Notes: a model not told the origin generated them from the sequence alone. A DNA stretch of 64,000 nt from Apostichopus japonicus (GCF_037975245.1 NC_092567.1:6067714-6131713), one strand, 5' to 3'; counted from the stretch's first letter, positions 11,537 through 23,429 are shown. Numbers and translations are program-made.

Positions 11537-11550
11537 CTCGGCGCGCACAA

Positions 11551-13148
11551 AATGAACTTCTACTATGATATTTGGGGGGGGGGGGGATTGTAATGGCCAT
11601 GCCAAAGATACCCATTGCGAGCTCAAAGCGCGAGCAAAACGGCGCATTTTTGGAATGGTTGCATTAGGAGTCGTTTATAGGTCATGTTGGAGTGGAGGTT
11701 TCTGATGTAGCCCATATCAAGGATACGTGATACCAAGGATGAAAACGCGCGCGAAGCGAGCGAAAATGCTCTGATATCCAGCTTTCATGCATGAAAAATG
11801 CGCAAAGTATCGCTGACAGCAGAAGTGCAGCGAGTGAGCGTACAAACAATGGTGTAGTTGCTGGCTACCATGCATACGACGTGGGCCGTTGAAAGGACTG
11901 GCGGAAAATGTTGTGTTAGTAAGCTACCATGCATAGAAGGGAGAACAAACTATCACACATATCAACCTAGCTAGTGCACGTGAATCGCGCGAACACATTT
12001 TTGCACAAGCCAGTAACCATGCATGCATATTGTGTACATTTACTGTAACACAACATAAATGAGGAATGTATAGTGACTGGCTATAATGCACAACAAGAGT
12101 CTAGAGCTTCGTACTTCATTGCCTTTGGATTTGAAGCCAGATATAAAGTTTGACCTACCTCTGTTGACCTAAGGTGACATTTGACCTTAACCAAAAACAT
12201 TAAGAATAATCTACTCACTATGAGTAAACCACCACCGAAGTATGAGAATGATCTGAACTAGCGTAATTCATTTAGAGTGGTTACAACCGGCGTCACAGAC
12301 ACACATACATGCATGCCTGCACATCTTCATTTTGCCTCTGGCAAGGAATCAAAAAGTGGTTCCGAGCAATTTTCAGTGAAACTACATTAGGCCACGCCCC
12401 TCAAGAATATTAATGACATGCATTAAGGTTCTAACCTACATATGTACACCCACCTCCCAACAATGCCATCAAAACAAGTTTGCACAAAATCGGACAGACG
12501 GTTGCCGAGATATGAGTATTTAAAGAAATTGTTCGAAGCCCCGCCCAATCGCGCAGAAAATGTTAATGTTATCTAGCTAACATGCGTGTGCAATGAGTAA
12601 TTAATTCTCACAGCATCAATGCAGCTTGTGCGCGCGAATCGCGCCAAATCTATTTCTCCAAATATATACCAAATTGACGCCCAAAATATTATCATTGTGT
12701 CAGTTAAGCTATAGTGTACACAATGCACGTGAAACAAGAAAGTGTTTCGGTACTTTGTCTCCTAAAATACAGTCGTTTTGCTAGAAAAGCTTTTCAATTC
12801 AACGGTGTTAATATGTTTTACTACATAGCAAAGTTATTACATTGGTAGCGTGACAGGACGAACGTGGTAATTCAGATATCTTACCAAGTAAACCCATATC
12901 TCACTCCTTTATGCGGAAAAATTAAGCGAAAGTCACTCTCTACAGGGCAGACATGGTTAACACACAGAAAGCGGAAATAAATTAATATATCACTAATGCA
13001 CGATAATCACGCAAAGAGATACGCGTTGTTCGTATCTTTAACTTCGCGATTAATTTTTCTCAGGTGAGTTGGGCTCGTTGGTTATGCTAATATAAAAAAA
13101 AATATAGTACACACGCACAGTTTTTACTGGTAGTAAGCGTTATAAAAA
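11551..13148. other. E5 interior, right part
   Basis: A G-tract (11574-11586) comes first, followed by unique sequence with several CG-rich words and repeats of CTACCATGCATA/TAACCATGCAT near 11864, 11923, 12014 and 12575. Around 12150-12350 there is a GACCT-rich stretch followed by a CACACATACATGCATGC segment ending TGCCTCTGGCAAGGAATC, which looks like part of another dispersed repeat. No gene is supported. Confidence 0.45.
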
Positions 13149-13390
13149 TGTCCGGGGATATTTTCCATGTGGAAATTGTCAGGGGAAATTGTCCGGGAAG
13201 GTAATTGTCCGGGGGGTAATTTTCCGGGGGGGGGGGGAGTTGAACGGGATGGGAATTGTCCGGGGGTTAATCATCTGGGGTGGGAACTGTCTGGGTAGGA
13301 TTTGTACGGGTGGTAATTGTCCAGGAAGAGTTGTCTGGGGGGAGGGGGGTAATTGTCCGGGGGGTAATTGTCCAGGGGGTAGTTGTCCAG

Positions 13391-15999
13391 TCACCGATAC
13401 AGGCCAGTGATTGGGTGCATGATGGGTATTTCACACCGCCCTTCTGGCTCATGTGCCATTTACTCGTTGGTTGTTATGGTCTTTTTTGGGGGCGGGGGAT
13501 TTTACTAAGGAGCTGCAGAATATGTACGTCTTACTGTAATTTTATATAAAGCACTAGCGAAACACAATGTAAAATGTACATAAATGACAGATCACTATGC
13601 CACCTTACAATACATCTCCGAAATATAGGTTTTCAAACGATACTCCTGTTGAAAGGAACAACTGAATTTCATGTTTTGATGTATAATAAATATGCAATAA
13701 ATATGCATGTAAAAAGTTACCAAGACGGGATTTCCCGTAATGAATTTCAGCTCTCAACTTGATTTAAGCATACATTACGGCTGTGACCGTGTAGCGTTTC
13801 ATCGCTAAACGATCGCCTTTGGAATAAACGTTTAGTAAAGAGCCAGGATTTTTTTTTGTTTTATCCTGTCAATAAACCATCTTAACATCCCGTAAATATC
13901 CCTGCCAGTCTTTCATTCTATTTATGAGAGAAAAGCACTTGCTATGGGCTACCGGAGTTAGCTGCTTGATGAAAAAGACACGTGCGTTCTTCAAACTATG
14001 TTTGCGTAAAATCCCCACAAATCATCGACCACATGGTAGCCTAAAATCACAAAGAGTCAACATGAAAATCGAGCCTAACCATCTGTTTATTCGCTCAAAT
14101 TGTAAGGCAGTTAGCTGGAACTAAAATATCCATGGAATACTGCTATCTTTGACCACAAACTAGCCTAACACCACACTAATTCCATGGGAAAAATCTTGCC
14201 ATCTTTTTTTTTACACACACATACACACAAAAGCGTAGCCTTGTTTACAACTTTCAAGTACCTGGAAATCGGCTATTGCTTGGAATGTATGTGCTATGTT
14301 TTTAAGAGGTAATATAGTATTGTACGTGCAGTACACAGTTGATGTTGTGATAGATTAAATATTTCAATTTGAATAGTTTTCACCGGTATATTTTTTTCAT
14401 CGTCGGTGTTGAGTGATCTAATCTACACAGGGAAAAGAACCTTTACAATTGGCTAAAACTAGAAATGTTAAGCAATTGAAACAACCATCCACACTACAAG
14501 AAAGTTATTTCATTAAATGAATCTTCCGTATTCGCGTGTCTTGATTAATCAAATCATGAAATCATGAAAGCACTCGCGTTAGTTACGCAGTTACGCGACC
14601 CCCCGCCCCCTCTCTCACTCCCTGAAAACGGGTACCCGTTTTTTGTGCTTTTGAATCGGGTACACGAATGTTCGGTCGGGTATACGGGTACCCGACCCAG
14701 GCCTAGAATGTTCTTACTCATTAAATAAAAATAATGCTCAAGAGAAAGTTTTCATCCTTTGCTTGGATCAAGTAAATTATAATGGACGCAACCATGCTGA
14801 AGGCTAAGGTAGTCTCTGATGAAAAAGGAATTATCATGGTTATTCAACTAGATACGTGTTCCTTGAGTTTAATGGAAATGAGCATTTGCCATATCGTCAC
14901 TAGTATTTTTACTAAATCATAACCGTAATATTAGGGACGTGCAGTTAGTTATAACAGGTAGGTAGATCTGAACCGGTAAAACAACCGATTATTTAATAGA
15001 GGGCGCCCTCCAACTATGATAGTAAGATTGGCAGCAATAGTCTAGGCTCGCATTCAAATTCCGGAATCAGAAAAAGTAAACAAACAGAAACAAAGAGATG
15101 TTACAATGGTCTGTTCTATTTCAATTCAACAAGTATTGTAATTGTATACAATTGCTGCTGGTATTTTCCGTTTAGTTCTTGTTATAGTTTCGTCATGCCT
15201 TATTGATGATCTGAAAGACAAACCACGACACAAAACATAATTTATGTTGATATGATATCTTCATTCATAGTTGTTTCCATGTAAGTGTTCATTTTGTATC
15301 CATCAACACTTCTGTCGATAATAGACTTAAATGTAGGTTTCTTGAAACTTCTTAGACATGTGGACAGTGTTATTGTTCAATGTTACAATTTCATAATTAC
15401 ACGATGTTAGATTATACAAACCTTCCTCCTCCATATAAGGGACAACTAGAGAGATTGATGTATTTAGTCTTAATACAGTTGAAAAAACCCATGAAAGTGG
15501 CTGGAAACAAGACATATAAACCTTAGTTTACAAAACTGACATACTCTCAGGACATCGGAAATGTGATCACGTGATTATGACGATGATTTGTCTAATCTTG
15601 TAGCTCTATAATTTAACTCAATAAAGTAATTCCAAATACATTTAGTCTTTTTCTGTTATCAATATTTAAATTATTGGTTTTCATGATCTTTGGTGACGTC
15701 ACTAATGCGTTGCAATATAAAGCTGAATATCTTGAAATCGGGCAGCTTTACAAACATCACGAGCAATCATATGTTTCATTTCCCTGTACAATAACACATC
15801 TATACTGTCACAAGTAAAGGAGTAATCCCCCACCTGGACACATCTCAATCTGCTCAGCGTTCGACACCCGAGACGAATGACATAAATAAATGACAGACTA
15901 CCAAGAATTTTGCGAAATGAAACATATAATTTATTTACAACTCGACCAATGACTTTTTGGTCTCGACAAAAGAAACATATATATATACCCAACACAAAA
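13391..15999. other. non-coding sequence
   Basis: I see no supported gene. Notable items are a GGGTACCC-rich stretch at 14625-14700 (several copies of GGGTA-CCGG-like words) and a TGACGTCA at 15694. Open frames at 15327-15515 (minus) and 15702-15995 (minus) have no recognised motif. The second abuts the LTR-like segment and could be a displaced fragment. Confidence 0.4.
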
Positions 16000-16008
16000 A
16001 ATACACAG

Positions 16009-16036
16009 GTCGGTTAGCATTCGCTAACCCGACCAA
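16009..16036. repeat. near-perfect hairpin
   Basis: GGTCGGTTAGC and GCTAACCCGACC face each other across ATTC, an 11-bp stem with one bulged base. It lies just outside the leader repeat of the LTR-like segment and may mark its broken end. Confidence 0.65.
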
Positions 16037-16065
16037 CCCTTCCAAACAACTCTACTAAGGATCTG

Positions 16066-16164
16066 CTCTATCGCTTAATTTTTCCCTATCGCTTAGATTT
16101 CTTCTCTATCGCTTAGATTTCTTCTCTATCGCTTAGATTTCTTCTCTATCGCTTAGATTTCTTC
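16066..16164. repeat. 20-bp tandem repeat
   Basis: About five copies of CTATCGCTTAGATTTCTTCT. The last four are essentially identical with exact 20-bp spacing (16106, 16126, 16146). It lies where an LTR element's untranslated leader would be if the neighbouring segment is a minus-strand LTR. Confidence 0.9.
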
Positions 16165-16242
16165 CGGCTGGTACCCTGCAGGAAGCTCCAGACGGTATGG
16201 CGAGCCCCTCACACCAGCGTAGCCGTCGGGCCCCAACACTGC

Positions 16243-17480
16243 AACCCTATATGACAAAAACACAACAAAACTACTCTCAGGCATGCGCCAAATGGCAAAC
16301 ACATGGCTATACTTATATCTATACCAACGAATATTGTCAAACTATGACGTCAAGAGCCTCTATCTGACGTAAAGTCAGCAAGCAACACACAACCAATATG
16401 GTGTCACTATTTACCAAATAATACCAAGAACCTCCGGGTCAACCCTTACCATGAAACACATAATAGCTACTCGATACTACATATCACAATAACAAAATGG
16501 CGGCAGCCCGATGTTTGGAAACAGAACATGGTTAGAACGCCCTCAAATTGGCGATAACTACCCGTTCCACTACATATGATAATATACAAAATCAATCAAC
16601 CCAACCAAAGGCACTAAGGCGAACTTATAATTCGCACACACTTATACGACCCAAAAATACCTTAAATGCTTTAAACGCATTTGACCCTAAACAATATCAA
16701 ATTCGTATGCCTAAGCATGGCTAAACATTTTACCAAACTGACTGAATTGCGAGCCATAGATCGAGGACTCCTTGAAATACAATACATTAATTTCTCCACA
16801 AACCCTACTGTGCGATCAACAATACAGATACCACTTAAATGCGTAATACGGACAAAAAATCAACTTACGGGATCGTCCTATTAGTAATCCCGGATTAACT
16901 TGGTCAAACGGCCAGGGACGTAACACACAGTAAAACGGCCCTTGCGGTGTACATATACAAAGAAATGTGTCCAAAATGATTTCGTCGAATAAGACAAGAA
17001 CGGATACACACAGTAATCCTCAGGATACGCTGATATGGCTTAGGCTAAAACGCAACGCCACAAAATATCAACGTTCCCAGTTTTTAGGCTCATACAAAGA
17101 AGCCTAGGCTCATACAAAGAAGCCTGGATAACGGCTAACACACAGAAGCCGAGGAATAAGACGGCGAAGACCGGACGGTGGTGAGACTCACACAGAATGC
17201 CTCATCCAACCACACCCCAATCCTTATATAGCGACCTTAAGTTGACCCCTGTCCTTACCCGCCAAAGCACAATCTACGAATTCCGATGGACCCGTTTCCC
17301 ATTATGCACTTGCTCGGATCTACATACATTACCCGAGAAGAACCCGTCTCCCCATTGTTCACCTCCTGGAATTTGCATACATTACTTGAAAGAAGAAATG
17401 AAACAATTTGCAAATTCCTAGGCTGCCCTGTGGAAATTTCCACCCACAAGGAATGCTAAAATACAATGCAGGCGTGACAT
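16243..17480 (-). mobile_element. possible LTR and leader of a retrotransposon, minus strand
   Basis: On the minus strand it would start TGTCACGCC (at 17480). A TATATAAGG box lies near 17227-17233, and the segment would end near 16243 at GTTGCA. That end is followed a few bases later by TTGGGGCCCGACGG, which resembles the TGGGG-type primer-binding sites of some Gypsy-like elements. Then come a GC-rich leader and the 20-bp repeat. Several CTGTGTG words recur inside, and a 20-bp direct repeat (GGCTCATACAAAGAAGCCTA) is tandem near 17087-17127. No second LTR or gag/pol frame was found in the window. The boundaries could also be shorter, since TGTTACGTCCC at about 16926 is another candidate LTR start. 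Confidence 0.4.
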
Positions 17481-18829
17481 ATACTAAGATTCTACCTAAA
17501 TTCATTATTTAAATTAATTAAGAGTAATGTTAATACATACAAACCTCTCTATCTCCATCCCTCAACATTATTTCTCGGACTCGTACACAGTGTACGCTCT
17601 TTAATTGTTCTGTGTTTAAAGGACACATCGAGAATCTCATTGTTAATGGTGGAGTGACGTCACTGCTGCTGATGTCATCATTGATCAATCTCAAAAACAG
17701 AAGTAGTTAGTGTAAACAACACATTTGACCCGATTCAGTAAATGTTTGACTATTTTAGACAGGTGTGTGTATATATAATAGCTACTAAATTATCTCGTGA
17801 TAACAGCTTAGAGAGAGATTCAGAGACGATGTAGTCAAAGTCAGTTTGTGCATTAATTAGAATTCTCGAAAACGTTGATATTTGGACGATTCACTAAGTG
17901 TATAAAACTGAAATTTATAATTTCATTTTCAGACACTCTCATAACGGATTCCTGCCCTCCCCCCCCCCCCCTTACCATTCGATATACTTTGCAAAGCGAG
18001 GTATCAGCTGTCACCTGCACCGTGTTCCTACACCTTGAATTTATTCTTTGTACAGTTTAAAGAACATTAAACCAGGGAGTTGTAATGGAAATCCCTGATT
18101 AAATAAATGAAACCTGAGCGTAAAACAAATATCCTTCCTTTACCGAACTGGAATGCTCTCAGAGCCAGCAGTCCTCTTACATGGAGACTGGTTACGTGGT
18201 TATGAAAATGTTTTGTTTATTCTTTTACATACATAATTTAACTTCAAATTTGCTAATAAACAAATTTCCTTTTCATCTTTTAACAATTTTTTTAAGCATT
18301 GTTTAATTGTGGCTCTCGTGGTTTATGATGACGTCACTGATGTTGATTGTTCTCTGATCCGTTCATCATCTCATGGATTATTATTCTTGATCTGAGCATC
18401 GAATACTTGACTATTATGATTTGGTTTCTGAATTTAGTCCAAGATTAGTTTATGTTTGAATGGGAGCATATGCTTTCATTTAGGATAATTGTATAATTGA
18501 TCAGATATGTTAATGAGATGATAACAATTGTAACTTGATTGGTTTTATAACTATATAATAGTTGTAAACTGATCAGGTATAAAACCAATATGATAATGAT
18601 AGTAAACTGATCGGTAATCTTACTGAGATGTAAGGATTGTAAACTGATTAGCCATATTACTGATATGATAATGATAGCAAACTAATAAGATATAAATAAA
18701 GGAATCAACTAGATTGATTACTCAGCTAATATGAAGTTATCATCGGGAGCCAACATAAATATCGTGATATAATATTTATGATTTCATTCCAGACCATCAA
18801 AGATTAAGTATGCACTTATCATTATCATA
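17481..18829. other. non-coding sequence
   Basis: No gene is supported. There are two TGACGTCA palindromes (17655 and 18329) in locally similar GTGACGTCACTG/GATGACGTCACTG contexts. A C-tract lies at about 17957-17970. From 18490 to 18700 there are four loosely repeated AACTGATC-GGT-AT units. Confidence 0.45.
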
Positions 18830-18998
18830 CACTCAAAAAAATGAAGTGTTAAATTTGAATCGTAAAGTGTTGAATTTAACACCCCACCCTGTTTGGATTA
18901 GGGACAACACCCACCGGGTCAAATTAACACTTCAGAAGTGTAACATAATATAACACTTTGCGAGTGTTGCCTTAACAACACCCATACAAGTGTCAAAA

Positions 18999-19265
18999 TA
19001 ACACTTCCTGGTGTTGAAGGTACACTACAGGGAGTAAAATTAACACAATAAAGTGTTCATTTGTTAAAACTTCTGGGTGTCAACATGACACTTCAGGAAG
19101 TAAAATTAACACCATAAAGTGTTCATTTGTTAGCACTTCTGGGTGTCAAAATTGCACTTCAGGGAGTATAATTAACACTCTAGTGCACATTTTTTGGCCT
19201 TCTGGGTGTCAAAGTTCTGCTTCAGTGAGTAGAATTACCACCATATGGTGTTCATTTGTCATCTG
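18999..19265. repeat. 66-bp subterminal tandem repeat of E3
   Basis: Four diverged units share CTTCTGGGTGTCAA, CACTTCAGGGAGTA-AATTAACAC and AAGTGTTCATTTGTTA. Subterminal repeats of this type usually bind the transposase in CACTA-like elements. That role is inferred here. Confidence 0.8.
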
Positions 19266-19716
19266 TGTCAAGATGATACTTAATGGACTCTCAACACACA
19301 ATAGTGCTCTCTCGTTTATACTTCTGGATGTATATTTAACTGCTGGTTTGTAAAGTTTTACATGTTTATTATGTAACGCAAATACAATACTGTTATGTAA
19401 AATTTTGCCAGAAAAGTTTACATCGCACCCGTTTAGTAAATATTTTATACAGGTTTTAGGTTAATTATTACCTAGTAATTAGGTAAACAATATGGATGCA
19501 TGTTTGAATCGCTCACAGCAGAAAGTTACATTTAAGAGAGAGCAAAAAGCAATGACAACACAAACAATTCAGAATGTGGGATTTTCTACTCTACTACCTT
19601 CCTATTCCAGAAGTCCATTTATTATATCCCATTAAATGTAAAACGAACAATTTAGGCTATAAAAGTATTGTCTTGTGGAATTAAGTCAACTTAAAAGTGC
19701 CAACATTTTCAAATGC

Positions 19717-20245
19717 TACAGTGCAGTTACTTGGTCTTTATTTTTTTGCACATGCCTTTTGTTTCTAGATTAAAGACAAAGAAACAGCTCTTCCCAAAGT
19801 CAATTTAAAATAAGCAACAACTTTAGAAAAATTCTGATCCATGGGATGAGAAAACATGGAGTGCTGTGTATGATGACTGCTACACTACAGTGACTATGTC
19901 TTTGTTGTTGGCAAATAACTTTTGGTATTCCAGATTAAACGCAAGAAACAACTCTTCCCAAAGTCAATTTCAAATAAGCAACAACTTTAGATATATGCTG
20001 ATCCGTGGGATGAGAAAACGTGGAGTACTGTCTATGATGACTGCTACACTGCAGGTACTTTGTCTTTGTTGTTGGCTCGTGCCTTTGGTATTCCAAATTA
20101 AACACAAAGAAAAAACTCTTCCCAAAGAAAATTCCAAATAAGCAACAACTTTACATACATTCTGATCCGTAAGATGAGGAAACATGGAGTTCTGTCTATG
20201 ACAACTGCTAAACTGCAGTAACTTTGTCTTTTTTGTCGGCACGGT
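19717..20245. repeat. 164-bp tandem repeat inside E3
   Basis: About 3.2 copies. The word TTCCCAAAG starts at 19791, 19955 and 20119, exactly 164 bp apart. Each unit also contains CTGATCC-TGGGATGAGAAAAC and a TGACTGCTACACT-CAG stretch. The two overlapping frames here (19866-20141 plus, 19970-20251 minus) are repeat artefacts. Confidence 0.9.
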
Positions 20246-20269
20246 GAGCATCTCGAATCTGGTTGCGTT

Positions 20270-20534
20270 TCACACCACCAGGCAACTTGTAGACAACTTT
20301 TTGGAAAAATTCCCAGGCACCGAGACTTGCAATTTGGTATAATTCAGATTTAACAGGTAGAATAATTTGAAGCAAACATCAGTGGCTTCATAAATGTCCT
20401 CTGGGGTAGGGCATGTCTCTGGATGATCACAAATGACTGCTTGGGGTGTATTTTGCTTCCTCCAAGAAGTTACACATATTGCTGAGGTCTTTCTGAAATC
20501 TTTTGCAAATAGAATTCCAAGTTGATGCTTCCTA
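20270..20534 (-). pseudogene. E3 gene, last exon of SAMD3-like protein
   Basis: Read on the minus strand, the exon follows an acceptor GTTGTTACTTAG near 20535. It encodes KHQLGILFAKDFRKTSA, then QAVICDHPETCPTPEDIYEA, VCFKLFYLLNLNY and a tail ending in TGA at 20270. Order and spacing of the V-I-C, PT-x-x-DI and CFK-LFYL-x-NL-x-Y elements match the last exons of E1 and E2 (VII-E, PATDL, CFKSLYLFDISY). The family is therefore shared although DNA similarity is low. No complete upstream coding region could be traced. Confidence 0.6.
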
Positions 20535-20899
20535 AGTAACAACAAAGAAAAGAAAACAAAATTCCCATCATAATGAAGTTGTGTTAAAACCTTCTTGGAG
20601 CATAAGCAGTTTTTTACATGTACCCCTCACAAAACATGAACATTCCTAAAAAAAATGCCCACAATTTAATCAGTTGTTATTCTAACTTCTTCAAGTACGT
20701 TTGAATCTAGAAAGCCGGATGGCCTATAGTGATTAATTGTCAAAACAGGAACTTGCATTAAACTTTCATCAGACAAGGAAGGCAACTTTTATAACCAATG
20801 CATCATGTTAACAATGCTTAAAGCAATGCTCACTCCCACTGCAATTGTGTAGATTGATATGAATTATAACAGCTAGATCACTTCCATAAGATAGCTAAA

Positions 20900-21180
20900 T
20901 TATAGTTGGGCCTAGGCCTAGGTCTAAAAGTATCACCAATCCACATCAGCTTCGGCCTACTTGCTACAACTTACAAGCTAAAATGGCAATTAGTGGTAAT
21001 TATATATTGCATTACATGAATATATGTTTATCCCTTATTGAACATAGTACCAGCGTGTTCTATAGGCCCATGCCCGATGCTATTTAAAATGCATTGTCTT
21101 GAAATAGCCTAAGTATACCCTACTACTACTAGTACTAGGCCTAGGCCTAGTAGGCCTAGTAGTACTACTTAAAAAAGTGA
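20900..21180. repeat. TAGGCCTA-rich cluster with a palindromic core
   Basis: GGCCTAGG words occur at 20904-20915 and again four times at 21133-21160. Flanking TACTACTAGTA and TAGTAGTACTA make an imperfect palindrome. The cluster lies just downstream of the predicted first exon of the E3 gene, i.e. in its first intron. Confidence 0.6.
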
Positions 21181-21506
21181 CTCGCAGGGTATACGAAGTT
21201 ACGGTTAACGCACAAAAAGGAATATAATGCACTAGATTACAATAAAGGCCTAGACCAAAGTCCTCCGTCCGTCCGAAGGCAATTCCGTTTAATGTTTACT
21301 TGTATGTAGGCTACACTGATTCGTTGACAATTATGAGTTGACTATGACAAACAGCAGCTAGCCTATTATATTAACTTATAGTATGACTTTAACGTTAGGT
21401 CTACGTAACGCAAGCGATTCAAATGCATTCGTCTACCCAGCTTAGTCGTGGGTCTCTAAGCATATCTCGTTCTTGTCACGTACACTTACATAATATCAAA
21501 ACATAC

Positions 21507-21565
21507 CTTCGAATTTTTCAATCAATTCTTCCAGGCCCCAGTCTCCTATAACGTCATTTTCATGC
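21507..21565 (-). pseudogene. E3 gene, SAM-like early exon
   Basis: On the minus strand an open frame reads NELQWHENDVIGDWGLEELI then EKFE, followed by a GT donor (CGAAG|GTATG). WGLEELIEKFE is a good match to the beginning of a SAM domain. It sits near the right end of E3, the same relative place as the DDWGLP exons of E1 and E2. No in-frame ATG is visible, so the start may be upstream or lost. Confidence 0.5.
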
Positions 21566-21944
21566 CATTGTAGCTCGTTATCGCACACTGAGTACGTAAC
21601 GTTTTGTGGCTTGAACGTATATATGGCTGTGGTTACTATAGTACATTTAGTAACGATAAATGTCGACAAACTGGTACAAGTATTGCTAGGTACGGTAAAT
21701 GGGTGTTCACGGTACGGTGGTACTTACACTAAGAATCCAGCTGACGGGAGGTTTGACCAATCAGAATACTCGAACTGAAAGTACACTTCTGCAGGTGTTA
21801 AAAAATTCACGCTACATAAATTATGTAACCCTACTCAGGGTCAGAGTAACCCTTCAGGTGTAGGGTGAACGGCTACACCTGGAAAGTGTTAAAATTCAAC
21901 ACTCCATTTTTTTGCGTGTATCTTTCTTTTATGTTTTTCATCAG

Positions 21945-22003
21945 TTTGGTATATCGGCACTGACAAGTATCGTCGTCTGAATCTACAAACCGGTCAATGG
22001 CAG
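21945..22003 (+). CDS. candidate internal exon, unrecognised protein
   Basis: A strong pyrimidine tract and AG (TCTTTCTTTTATGTTTTTCATCAG) precede the segment and a GT donor (GGCAG|GTAAAG) follows it. One frame reads WYIGTDKYRRLNLQTGQW plus Q, an alternating strand-like pattern that does not look random. It starts with two bases, fitting the phase of the candidate exon at 952, and ends on a codon boundary. The right end of E3 is 26 bp upstream, so the transposon sits directly against the polypyrimidine tract. I do not recognise the domain. Confidence 0.4.
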
Positions 22004-23429
22004 GTAAAGAGTTTGATCACCTTTCATTCAGCTTTTACTCATAATGCAAGTCTGGTCAGCTTATTTGCGTTATGCTGCCCTAGCACTGTTTTCAGTTCCT
22101 AATAAGTGTAAATAAATCAATATAGTGATACATTATCTATGAAGTTTACATGTTGCTATTAATATTAGAAGTTCCGATGTAAAGAAAGAACTTTCAGACA
22201 TCTTCCCGCTCCTACATGAAACGGTGGTGGGGGTGGAGAGAGCGGGTGGAATATTGCGTGCGAACATGGTCTAAATGAATCTCATTAGTTCTATATGTTA
22301 TACAATTTACATGTCAGTTTGATATTGTAAACATATAGCTATAGCTAAAAGATTGACTTTGGACAGGTTTGCTTTATATTGTACAATCGTTTTGACACAT
22401 GCCGTTTTATTAATATTCAAGGTTGTGAATTTGCATCCAATAAACTTAACGTTTATTCTGAGATGAAACCGTTGAATGTTATAAATCATATTGAACAGGT
22501 ATGTTCTTGTAATTTCTGTGTAACTGTTCATCATAACACATAACAACAGTCGTAATAGTCCGTTTAACTGACCATGTATCTTACTGTAGCAGCTCTCTGG
22601 TTTTAACTGGTCATGTTTAGGTCTTTAGTTCTTTCTGATGGTGTGAAACGTGGGTCTTCCATGCAGCATTATAACACTAACAGATATATTACATTAAATT
22701 GTTGGTGTTGATTCAGGTAATTACTAATCAAATTAAATTTAACAATTTCTGTGGTACTTTTACGAATTGGTCAAATGCACAGGATGGTGATAGGGAAAAT
22801 TTGGAAGTTAGTAATAGGAACAGATGTATGTCAAATTTGACTAAAAAAAAATTATTTTAAGTTGATTTCTATACTTTCTTAGTGTTTGACTCAAATAATG
22901 TTGAGAATTAAGTCAATGCGTAAACGTTTTAATAAAGTAAATAAAGCTGCATGTTACGTAATATTTTATATCGTTGACCAATCCATATTATATTCACACA
23001 TAACTGGACTATCCTGCAACTAAGTAAGAGATCTAAATATGTTGTTTCAATCACATGAATGTTACTTATACTAGTGAGGTATTTATCGTTTAATCAGATT
23101 CAGACAATAGTTTGTCCCACAAATTTAATGTCATTTTTCATTTTTTTGTGTTCAAACCTTTAATATCTCTGCCTACTCTCATCTTTCCTGGTGTGATTTG
23201 GTGAAACAAAGTAACATTAAGTTTTCAAGGTCCTTATCTTTCCTTTTACGGCTAAGTTTGTTACCAGCATATTGTAGCAAAAACAACACAAAATACAGAA
23301 CTTTAAAATATCCATTATGGTATTCTTCCTTGTGAATTAAATCTTGCTAATAAAGTAACTGTGTTGCTCAGAAAGCTTCAGGGGATTAGAAGGATCACTT
23401 GCTTAAATTAGTATTTATCCAGATTAGTG
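22004..23429. other. non-coding sequence
   Basis: No gene is supported. A 36-codon open stretch near 22173-22275 has no recognisable content. The last 60 bp (from about 23388) resemble 37880-37926, which is important for interpreting the E4 insertion. Confidence 0.45.

Larger units (their letters stand above)
7191..13390. mobile_element. E5: older element with inverted GGACAATT-CCCC arrays (contains E2)
   Basis: The left array (7191-7337, resuming at 10834-10890) is built of GGACGATTCCCACC/GGACAATTCCCC-like units. The right array (about 13149-13390) is the same unit in inverse orientation (GTCCGGGGGGTAATT). The outermost 34 bp on the left align with the reverse complement of the right end (about GG-CAACT-CC-CTGGAC-ATT-CCCCCGGAC). 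E2 sits inside the left array. The interior (10890-13140) is CpG-rich with repeated CTACCATGCATA words and has no intact gene. The superfamily is unknown and I could not identify a target duplication. Confidence 0.55.
18830..21918 (-). mobile_element. E3: CACTC-ended DNA transposon, 3.1 kb
   Basis: The left end reads CACTCAAAAAAATGAAGTGT. The reverse complement of the right end reads CACGCAAAAAAATGGAGTGT. TA flanks both sides (18828-18829 and 21919-21920), a 2-bp duplication like the other copies. AACACT-type words are repeated in both subterminal regions, including a four-unit 66-bp array. Its gene runs on the minus strand: a SAM-like exon near the right end and a last exon at 20270-20545. 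The right end lies only 25 bp before a candidate host splice acceptor. Confidence 0.85.

Noticed and set aside
14625-14700. GGGTACCC-rich segment considered as a separate transposon end
   Set aside because: Repeated words are present, but no matching inverse end or target duplication could be found in the window.
16009-16036. Hairpin considered as a Helitron 3' end
   Set aside because: No CTRR within about 12 nt after the hairpin on either strand and no TC start found.
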